From Shewanella sp. 10N.286.48.A6 (GTDB lineage Bacteria > Pseudomonadota > Gammaproteobacteria > Enterobacterales > Shewanellaceae), in the NCBI RefSeq assembly GCF_002873135.1, contig NZ_MCVI01000037.1, positions 1-38,198 on the forward strand: a DNA stretch of 38,198 nucleotides, written 5' to 3'. Within the stretch, counting starts at the first letter, position 1, and each line of letters begins with the position of its first letter. The position numbers were made by a program, and so were the translations under genes. This document shows positions 16,893 through 23,963 of this stretch, one piece after another. The notes beneath the pieces are model-generated. The model saw only the letters and a list, made by a program, of their open reading frames with translations, did not search any database and was not told where the DNA came from.

Positions 16893-17846
16893 CTAAATGA
16901 TCTTACCAAAGCGCCCTTGTTGGTAATCATCTACTGCTTGATCTATTTCAGCTTGGCTATTCATTACAAATGGGCCCATATGGACTATTTTTTCATTAAT
17001 GGGTGAACCTGCCAGTAACAATAACCCTGTCTCGGCAGAGATAGCATTGTTAAAATGACTTAGCTCAGCTGACAATAACAATAACTGTCCGGCGCTGGCC
17101 GTCATCAAGTCTCCATTGGCGGCGATATATTCAAGCTCACCTTGATAGATATAGGCATGAACCACCTCATGGCTGGATAAATCAATACTGGCGTGGCCAT
17201 TAGCTGCGAGCGTTAAATCCGCAATGGCACCATTGCCCGCCAAGCCTTGAATACTCGAGACTAATACCTCAGCGTCATTGACTCTGTTATTGCCTGCAAT
17301 ATTGTCTCTGTTATTGCCTGCAATATTGTCTCTGTCATTGACTGTAATATTGTCTCTATCAGTGGCAGCAAATTGCCATTGGCCAGCAAGCGCCTTTAAC
17401 TGCGCACCGTCTTGGTTAGTACCCGTTGGATTAGCCTTTTCTGAGGTATCTTGATAGATCGCCGGACGCATTTTGTCTTTAGCGGGCATATTGAGCCAAA
17501 TTTGAAAGCCATGTAGGCCATCTTCAGCATCGGCTAATGGCATTTCAGAATGAATCACCCCACTGCCAGTACTCATCCACTGCACATCGCCAGCGCGTAT
17601 GGCTTTAACATTACCTAATTGATCGCGGTGTTCAAAGCCACCCTTACGAATATAGGTAAAGGTTTCAATACCGCGATGAGGATGCGGTGGAAAACCACCA
17701 ATGAAATCTTGCTGATCATCTGATTTGATCTCATCAATCATTAAATAAGGATCAAAGCGGGTATTGATAAAATCCGCAACCCGCTTAATGTTAACCCCGT
17801 CACCATCCATTGCTGGTCGAGCGCTAAAACGGCCTAATACTTTCAT
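16893..17846 (-). CDS. Pirin family protein
   Basis: A 317-residue bicupin. The metal-binding set of pirins is present: H55 and H57 in PPHPHRGIETFTY, and H99 and E101 in GVIHSEMP. Pirins are iron-binding cupins; some show quercetinase activity and others regulate. The link between the two cupin halves carries a repetitive insert (residues about 164-190, DNIAGNNR repeated) that makes the protein longer than the usual 230-290 residues. AAAGT/GAACAT stand before the ATG without a strong ribosome site. It is not in an operon with its neighbours by spacing. Confidence 0.9.
   Translation of the reverse strand: MKVLGRFSARPAMDGDGVNIKRVADFINTRFDPYLMIDEIKSDDQQDFIGGFPPHPHRGIETFTYIRKGGFEHRDQLGNVKAIRAGDVQWMSTGSGVIHSEMPLADAEDGLHGFQIWLNMPAKDKMRPAIYQDTSEKANPTGTNQDGAQLKALAGQWQFAATDRDNITVNDRDNIAGNNRDNIAGNNRVNDAEVLVSSIQGLAGNGAIADLTLAANGHASIDLSSHEVVHAYIYQGELEYIAANGDLMTASAGQLLLLSAELSHFNNAISAETGLLLLAGSPINEKIVHMGPFVMNSQAEIDQAVDDYQQGRFGKII
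17285..17356. repeat. 24-bp tandem repeat inside the pirin gene
   Basis: Three units of 24 bp: two identical (tgttattgcctgcaatattg...) and one with three differences. The unit length is a multiple of three, so copy changes keep the reading frame. It encodes the repeated DNIAGNNR of the inter-cupin linker. Confidence 0.85.
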
Positions 17847-18031
17847 GATGTTCTACTCTATGAGTGATTAATAGCCTTAGCTTAACAAGCAACTAATCGA
17901 ATAAATATTGTAATAAAACGCTACTTTTAGTCGATTTAATCGGATAGTTATTAGCGGCCAAATTGAACGGTCATAGCTGAATACTTATAGCTAAAGAGGC
18001 AAGGTTATTTTACAGGTTACTCTTTTAAGGC

Positions 18032-18427
18032 TTACTCTTTATCAAAGCTATCCACCACTATGGCGCCCATAGAGGCTGGCATAGTAATGATAATAATCCG
18101 CCGTAATGAGGTTATGGGATCGTCTAATAAGGGTAATTTATTAAGGCATAATAACACCAAGCTCACTACCAAGGCCGCCATCAAATAAGCGATAACGATC
18201 CGAAATATAAACACAATAACCCGTGATTTAACATCATGTTGAAACACGCTGTGATAGGTAAATAACCCCAAAAACACCACCGACAACACAAACAGCATCA
18301 TGACGTTGATTAAGGGTAAAGTCTCACCCAGTTTCCACGCTTCTTCAGAAAAAGAAATCGGTACAGCTAAAGCAAAAGCGCCAACAAATATTTGGCTGGC
18401 ATCTTCCATATTAAAATTAAGTTTCAT
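18032..18427 (-). CDS. DUF2391 integral membrane protein
   Basis: A 131-residue protein with four predicted membrane helices (about residues 11-29, 39-57, 69-92 and 109-127). Features such as QIFVGAFALAVPISFSEEAW and the closing RRIIIITMPASMGAIVVDSF match the DUF2391/TIGR02587 family of small inner-membrane proteins; the function is unknown. The ATG at 18427 is preceded by AAAGAG; the frame also allows a TTG two codons upstream, which is less likely. It lies 52 bp downstream of the fumarase gene end on the same strand and could be read through from it. Confidence 0.8.
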   Translation of the reverse strand: MKLNFNMEDASQIFVGAFALAVPISFSEEAWKLGETLPLINVMMLFVLSVVFLGLFTYHSVFQHDVKSRVIVFIFRIVIAYLMAALVVSLVLLCLNKLPLLDDPITSLRRIIIITMPASMGAIVVDSFDKE

Positions 18428-18479
18428 AAGCAACTCTTTACTTAGACGGTGTTTTAAGCGAGATCATTCGATCGTTTAT

Positions 18480-19892
18480 TTAAGGTTTGCCTTTAGGTAA
18501 ATCATGGGGCGCTAGCATCTTCTCTACCACGACCCACTGATTAAACTGCGCTTCGGTGAGTAATCCAAGGGCAAGGGCTGCCGCTAGTAGTGTCGAGCCA
18601 TCTTGATGAGCTTTTTTAGCGATGCTGGCGGCATTATCATAACCAAGGTAGTCATTAAGCGCGGTTACCAGCATTAATGACTCATCACAAAACTTAGCAA
18701 GTTGTGCTTCATTGGCACTAATACCGCAAATACATTTATCAGTAAAACTGCTACAACCCTCTGCCAGTAAAGCAATTGATTGCAGTAGGTTATAAATCAT
18801 CACTGGCTTAAAGGCATTGAGCTCAAAATGGCCATTGCTGCCTGCCACTGAAATGGTTGTATGATTTCCCATAACCTGCGCCGCTATCATAGTTAACGCT
18901 TCACATTGGCTCGGGTTCACTTTAGCGGGCATTATCGATGAGCCGGGCTCATTTGCAGGCAGATTAATTTCCCCTAATCCACAGCGCGGCCCAGAGGCCA
19001 AAAAGCGGATATCGTTAGCAATTTTCATCACACTGACGGCCACGGTATTTAATGCGCCACTGGCTTCAACAATGGCATCATGGCTCGCTATGGCCTCAAA
19101 TTTATTGGTCGCAGTAATAAAGGGCAATTTAGTCAGCTTGGCAACTTGCTGAGCAAAGCTTATATCAAAGCCTTTAATTGAGTTCATGCCGGTCCCCACA
19201 GCAGTGCCGCCCTGAGCCAACTGTAATAACGCAGGCATTACCGCTTCAACTCGAGCAATGCCATGACTCATTTGGGCACTATAACCTGAAAACTCCTGAC
19301 CTAAGGTCAGCGGAGTGGCATCTTGAATATGGGTTCGACCGATTTTTATAATATGATTAAATGCTACCGATTTTATCGCTAGCTACTGCTGTAAATGCCT
19401 TAATGCGGGCAACAATTGCTGGTGTAACTCCAGTACTGCTGCGATGTGCATTGCAGTGGGAAAGCAGTCGTTTGATGACTGGCCTAAATTACAATGATCA
19501 TTTGGGTGCACGGGGGTTTTACTGCCAAGCACGCCACCAAGTATTTCAATGGCGCGATTAGCAATCACCTCATTAGTATTCATATTGGTGTGAGTGCCCG
19601 AGCCAGTTTGCCATACCGACAACGGAAAGTGTTCATCCAGTTTGCCTTGCATCACCTCGCCAGCGGCCTGTTCAATCGCTTGACCAATATCAGTATCGAG
19701 AATGCCAAACTCCATATTCACCTTGGCCGCACATTGCTTCACCATTCCCAAAGCATGAATTAATGGCTTGGGCATGGTCTCGCCCCCAATAGCGAAATTG
19801 ATTAAGCTGCGCGCCGACTGAGCGCCATAGTATTTATCCGCAGGCACTTTTAATGACCCAAAGGAATCCGTTTCTGTGCGAAATGTGCCCAT
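18480..19892 (-). pseudogene. fumC: Class II fumarate hydratase with in-frame amber codon
   Basis: The frame from ATG 19892 to the stop at 18480 encodes 470 residues of fumarase C, colinear with E. coli FumC (467), but codon 170 (19383-19385) is TAG. Both sides stay in the same frame with full similarity: before it [10 protein letters not shown], after it [18 protein letters not shown]. Catalytic H188 ([16 protein letters not shown]) and the catalytic loop [11 protein letters not shown] near residue 318 are intact. Fumarase C hydrates fumarate to malate in the TCA cycle. AAGGA precedes the start. A CAG-to-TAG change would explain the lesion. Without suppression only an inactive 169-residue fragment is made. 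A sequencing error is the main alternative. Confidence 0.85.
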
Positions 19893-20065
19893 AAGGTTAT
19901 CCTTTGCAGCCGAGCTATTGATGACACAAGCTATAGAGCTGGTTTGAAGTCTGCGTTAACAGATTAGTGATAAGAGACTAGTGATAAGAGACTAAGTCGA
20001 TCCTGAATAACTGGTTAACTTAGCCTACTCTCGGGGTTAAGTGAGCCTTTTAGGGCAGTAACAAG

Positions 20066-20425
20066 CTAAACCAACACGATATCAGATCGCATGCTGTACA
20101 AAATATACAGCGCTTGTTCTTGATCCCGCTGGCTAATATTATTCATTTCAAATGCCTGCAATGCATCATCCAGTACCGCCATAAATTCAGCCGCCGATAT
20201 GTTCATGCCTTTATGTACCGAGAGCATATCTTGGCCTTTATACACACTTGGGCCGCCAGTTCCTGCAATGAAAAATGTCGCCGCGGCATTTTTTAGCGCT
20301 ACGGGATCTGATTTGGCAAATCTTGGGGAGATTGTCGGGTTGGCCATATGCAAATCGACCAAGTCATTTGCAATACTCTCAATGCCAGCACTGCCGCCAA
20401 GTCGTTCATACAGTGAATTACTCAT
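20066..20425 (-). CDS. Group 1 truncated haemoglobin
   Basis: A 119-residue globin of the 2-over-2 type. SLYERLGGSAGIESI opens helix A/B, the glycine motifs GTGGPSVYKGQDM precede helix F, and H71 in MLSVHKGMNI is the proximal heme ligand. Length and motifs fit group 1 (trHbN/GlbN). Likely roles are binding or detoxifying O2 or NO, in the cytosol. AAGGA lies upstream of the ATG. It sits alone between fumC and a repeat-bearing spacer. Confidence 0.9.
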   Translation of the reverse strand: MSNSLYERLGGSAGIESIANDLVDLHMANPTISPRFAKSDPVALKNAAATFFIAGTGGPSVYKGQDMLSVHKGMNISAAEFMAVLDDALQAFEMNNISQRDQEQALYILYSMRSDIVLV

Positions 20426-20864
20426 AAACTATATCCTTGCTTTGATTCAGGTGAATCACATTGGCGTTTAATATTTAACAGCGAGTTTATTACGAAGAAA
20501 TATCACGCCACTCGCCCTAAAGGGCACTGATAAATTGTAGGCTAAAATGGCGAAATGAGAGGGCTGCGACTCAATAAATAGGACTATTGATTGAGCAAGG
20601 TTATAGGTTGGCAAAACTCAATTAGGTTTACTTCTAGCTTTTAGGTGAGCTTTGAGAGAGCGCGTTGAGACTTTATATTAACACTAAGATTTAGCACTAA
20701 GATTTAGCACTAAGATTTAGCACTAAGATTTAGTGCTAGTTTTCAGCCTAGGTTTTGGTGCTAGTTTTAGCCTAAAGCGCCAACGTTAGCTGCTGATAAA
20801 AATTGCATCTTGCATAATACCTTAAGAGATCAATCCAATCTGCCAAAGAAATTAATTAACCCCC
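20426..20864. other. 439-bp non-coding spacer
   Basis: It contains the promoter side of the truncated haemoglobin gene and, at 20682-20780, short repeats. No gene or RNA is recognised. Confidence 0.5.
20682..20733. repeat. 13-bp tandem repeat (4 units)
   Basis: cactaagatttag is repeated four times head to tail without gaps. Immediately after, gtgctagtttt occurs twice about 25 bp apart (20733 and 20758 areas), partly complementary to the repeat. Confidence 0.85.
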
Positions 20865-21521
20865 TTACTCGAGTATATTTTCGTTTATTTTCAATAAACA
20901 GCATTTAAAAAAATAGCCAAGCCAACTAACAATACCAATCAGCTTAAAGCCATCCTCAAACAAAATACGTGAGTCGCCAATAAAGGCCTCGATTGGAGTT
21001 TGAAACTGATCAACCAACACTGACAAAGCAAAAAAAACAAAGGCGAGCAGCAGAATTAGATACTGCGTTTTTAGGATGCACTTTCTGAAAACCACCATCC
21101 AGCAAAACATTAAACTGAAGTAAGCCAATAGAAAAAACTTCTCCTTGATAGCTAAATAACGCGGAAAAATATAATCGTGCAGCATAAAAAAGTCGTCACA
21201 TAATAGCAGCGTGGTTAATAGGCCTGAACACAACATAAATACAGCGAACCACTTTTCTTTAGGCTGATGACGAAAAACCTCCCAAGTTAAAAAGCATATG
21301 GTCGCAGCAGCTGCCCACAATAAAGCGCCAACATTTGATGTCACCCCAGTTAAAGGATTCACTTCTGCCGTCGCAGCGAGATCACGGGTAAAAATGCCAA
21401 AAGGTAAATCCATTGTGGTACTGGCGAGGATAACAAATAGCAATAAGGCAAGGGGTAAAAAATAGAGAAGAAAGAAGAAACCGGTGAGATTTTTAGCCTG
21501 AGAAACTATCTGCATGTTCAT
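20865..21521 (-). CDS. Unnamed polytopic membrane protein (member 1 of a pair)
   Basis: About 218 residues from the ATG at 21521 (AGGA 11 bases upstream; an ATG at 21560 has no ribosome site). Six hydrophobic segments are visible. A conserved-looking intramembrane motif CDDFFMLHD has D109, D110 and H115, and FEDGFK lies at about 188-193. The same spacing of motifs and the same layout (TM, short loop with FTRDL, TM, acidic/His motif, two or three TMs, FE[DE].F) appear in the adjacent gene at 21743. I do not recognise the family. Buried acids and His suggest metal binding or hydrolase chemistry, but that is inference. Confidence 0.7.
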   Translation of the reverse strand: MNMQIVSQAKNLTGFFFLLYFLPLALLLFVILASTTMDLPFGIFTRDLAATAEVNPLTGVTSNVGALLWAAAATICFLTWEVFRHQPKEKWFAVFMLCSGLLTTLLLCDDFFMLHDYIFPRYLAIKEKFFLLAYFSLMFCWMVVFRKCILKTQYLILLLAFVFFALSVLVDQFQTPIEAFIGDSRILFEDGFKLIGIVSWLGYFFKCCLLKINENILE

Positions 21522-21742
21522 GTTTAAACTTTTCCTAAACGTTTTGGCAGGCTCACCCATTAGAGTCGACTACTTAAGTTATAGTCGTAACTTGGGTGAT
21601 AGTAAACTTTAGCGCTTGGGGTTTTAGCTGTGTGTTCTTGTGACTTGAATGAATGGAAAACCCTATAGCGATCAATCTGCTTTCACAGTTTTCTTACTAT
21701 AATCCGGTAAAGTCTGTGCAACTCTACGGCGAAGATCATAGC

Positions 21743-22465
21743 TTATGATTCTGAGCGATGAATAGCCAAACAAAGCTTTCTATTAAGCATCTCTCGATAT
21801 AAAGCACAGTTTAATATTGCGATGCCATACATTTCAAACGCCTCTTCAAATACTCGGCGCAGTTTGTACAATAAGTCAGCCTTGGAATCGACTAATCCGT
21901 GCTCTAACATCACAGCACCTAGATATTCAAAACCAATAGCCCCGGTAAGAAAAATCCCCCCTGAAAGTACAAAATAAAAAGCGCTTTGTTTTAATAATGA
22001 TCTTAAAAATGGCACTAGCGAGACGCCTACAACAAACACAAACAACACCCCAAAAGGTAACCATGTGTGTGAGCTAATTAAGGCCGGTATGATGTCTTTC
22101 GCAGCAAGGTAATCATGAATATTTGAAAAATTTTCGTGTACCCCTACGCTCTCATCACAGGATAATAATAAAAATAGCACTGCTAAATATAACCAATAAT
22201 TAAAGCCTTTATGATGATTGGTTTTTTCAAATAGATATAAAACAAAAAACAATATTGACGCTAATAGTAAATTTAATACCGAGAAATAAGTCGGAAAGCT
22301 TTGCTCATTACCTACGTCAAATAACGGCAAGAAACCCAATACATATTCATGTCCAGTGATATGAGCATAAATATAGGCAGCGAGCCCAGCAAGAACCAAC
22401 AGGGTGACTATTGAGAACTGAGTAATACAGAATGTAGATAATTTGATATTCAATTTTATGTCCAC
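21743..22465 (-). CDS. Unnamed polytopic membrane protein (member 2 of a pair)
   Basis: About 240 residues with five to six hydrophobic segments. I choose the GTG at 22465 because a perfect AAGGAG stands five bases before it; an in-frame ATG at 22480 would place that site inside the gene. Motifs match its neighbour at 20865: CDESVGVHE (D104, E105, H110, E111) and FEEAFEM at about 206-212. The two genes are separated by more than 200 bp, so they are probably separate transcripts from an old duplication rather than a tight operon. Function unknown. Confidence 0.7.
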   Translation of the reverse strand: MDIKLNIKLSTFCITQFSIVTLLVLAGLAAYIYAHITGHEYVLGFLPLFDVGNEQSFPTYFSVLNLLLASILFFVLYLFEKTNHHKGFNYWLYLAVLFLLLSCDESVGVHENFSNIHDYLAAKDIIPALISSHTWLPFGVLFVFVVGVSLVPFLRSLLKQSAFYFVLSGGIFLTGAIGFEYLGAVMLEHGLVDSKADLLYKLRRVFEEAFEMYGIAILNCALYREMLNRKLCLAIHRSES

Positions 22466-22600
22466 AACCACTCCTTGCATCGCGTCATCTGAATTAAACT
22501 CAAGGCCTGTGCAGTTTAAATTTCAAGCAAACAATAGCTTAAACATAGCTTTCCGATACCGCTTATGTAAAGTAATATTCTGACTAAAAACCAACAAAAA

Positions 22601-22620
22601 AGGACTCGATATCGAGTCCT
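22601..22620 (-). terminator. Terminator-like palindrome
   Basis: The perfect 20-bp palindrome aggactcgatatcgagtcct is followed on the minus strand by TTTTTT. No intact minus-strand gene ends just upstream of it (the next minus gene ends at 23107 and has its own hairpin), so it may be left from a lost gene. Confidence 0.6.
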
Positions 22621-22657
22621 TGGATGAATTAGCCTGAATTAACACAGTGGCCAAAAA

Positions 22658-22974
22658 ATGCCCCCAAATTAAACTTCGACTCTTATACTTCGAGCCTTAC
22701 ATTAACCATATTAGCGGCTGTTATTGGCATCGTACTTGAGAAAACAGTGCTGTTTGAATCGTGGAATAAATATCTAGTTAACCTCTGTTTTTCGGCAACC
22801 ATACTATTTCATTTGATCCCTACTGCCACCGAGATTATGACCCGTTTCCCTATGGATGACCCCATAGTGACATCATTAGAAGACCCTTTATTGCAAAAAA
22901 CATTCTTAATCATTTTTATGGTATTTATCAGTTTTGTTATTTACCAAATGAACTGGTTACGCAAACAAAAATAA
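22658..22974 (+). CDS. Small three-helix membrane protein, start uncertain (possible frameshift)
   Basis: The coding frame is open from 22633 and reads APKLNFDSYTSS...LTLTILAAVIGIVLEKT, then VLFESWNKYLVNLCFSATIL, FHLIPTATEIMTRFPMDDP and a last helix, FLIIFMVFISFVIYQMNWLRKQK. The only in-frame start is GTG 22747, which would cut off the first membrane helix. An ATG at 22658 lies one frame off, directly before CCCCC; one extra C would join it (MPPKLNFDS...). Either the gene is slightly broken or a non-standard start is used. I do not recognise the family. A terminator follows at 22981. Confidence 0.5.
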
Positions 22975-22982
22975 TCCATAAA

Positions 22983-23013
22983 AAACCGGCTTAATTACTT
23001 AAGCCGGTTTTTC
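22983..23013. terminator. Bidirectional terminator
   Basis: aaaaaccggcttaa pairs with ttaagccggttttt around ttac. It lies just after the small membrane ORF (plus) and about 95 bp past the SUKH gene (minus), so it can serve both. Confidence 0.8.
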
Positions 23014-23106
23014 ACTAACAGAAACTTACACTTAAAATCAATATACTTAGACAGTTAACCTACTGGAAGCTATACAATAAGTAACTTAGCTAGTGATAAA
23101 TCCGCT

Positions 23107-23556
23107 TTAAAGATCATTGAACTGCTGTAGCCATTCACTGAACGAATTAGACACCTTTTCAACCGTCCCCCAACCTTGATTATAAAACCACACAGCCACA
23201 TCTTGCTGCTGAGTTTGACACTCGGTTTGCTTAAAGCAAAACATGTTGCCCTTACAATCAGAGGCAAACAAAATATGCCCTTTTGGCATGCCGCTCATCT
23301 CATATAAGTTGGACAGTAACGCCACATCTTCAAGGCTTAAAAAGTCCTGCACTTCAGAAATATCGACACCTAAATCGCAAATTTTTGTCAATACATTAGG
23401 GGTGTGCACCAAGCCATAGGTTGAGATTAAATACTTATATGAGTCTGGCAGCACTGCCGTCAGTTTTGCTTCAAGTTCAGCGATAAACTGACTCTTTATT
23501 GGCACCATGGCATTTTTACTGCCCCAGTTTTTTACAAATAGATCGATGCTATTCAT
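23107..23556 (-). CDS. SMI1/KNR4 (SUKH) family protein
   Basis: A 149-residue cytosolic protein. FIAELEAKLTAVLPDSYKYLISTYG is the SUKH helix-loop with the L-P-x-x-Y/L-x-x-F/Y-x-x-x-x-G signature, followed by a strand-rich half (GHILFASDCKGNMFCF, VAVWFYNQGW) and a closing helix SFSEWLQQF. SUKH proteins often serve as immunity proteins against nuclease toxins, but no toxin gene is beside this one, so it may be a stand-alone or orphan member. I start at the ATG at 23556; the frame also allows a TTG seven codons upstream. Confidence 0.8.
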   Translation of the reverse strand: MNSIDLFVKNWGSKNAMVPIKSQFIAELEAKLTAVLPDSYKYLISTYGLVHTPNVLTKICDLGVDISEVQDFLSLEDVALLSNLYEMSGMPKGHILFASDCKGNMFCFKQTECQTQQQDVAVWFYNQGWGTVEKVSNSFSEWLQQFNDL

Positions 23557-23963
23557 GCCTACATATTCCCAAAACAACTAAAGCCAGAATACTGGCCAAA
23601 AAATTGTGACTAAAATACCAGAGAAACCCAAAAAGTCCGCAGTTTAACTGTAATTAATATTAGTTGACCACTTGTATCTTGAAGCTTTGGATGATTAGCA
23701 ATCTGTATCACGCTATGTGCTTACCCAAAAACGGCAAGGTTTTTCATTATATTCAAGCCTTACCCATGTCAGCCTGAAACAATGCAGGTATGAGTAAGCT
23801 AAACCTGCTGCATTTTGTTTGTACTGTGACTGATAAACTTAACCTATGGCTTGATTTTATCAGTGTTTTATCAATCTTTTTCTGTTTGTTTTCTGATATT
23901 AATATGATTTACAACTATAGTTATTAGATAGGATTGGCAATGATAATGGATTACTAAAGGTTT
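23557..23963. other. Divergent promoter region, SUKH gene / hybrid kinase gene
   Basis: This AT-rich spacer of about 400 bp has no ORF. aatgcaggt (from about 23780) and acctgctgcatt (from about 23807) form an imperfect hairpin followed by tttgttt, perhaps a weak terminator or leader structure. No promoter could be placed firmly. Confidence 0.4.

Noticed and set aside
19383..19385. UAG as a pyrrolysine or other recoded codon in fumC
   Set aside because: No pyl genes are in the window, the site is not in an active centre, and fumarases are not known to use recoded residues. A mutation or sequencing error is simpler.
20682..20733. Possible CRISPR array
   Set aside because: Units are 13 bp and directly adjacent with no spacers, and there are no cas genes in the window.
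23107..23556. Toxin-immunity pair
   Set aside because: The SUKH fold suggests immunity, but neither neighbour looks like a polymorphic toxin, so only the fold is claimed.
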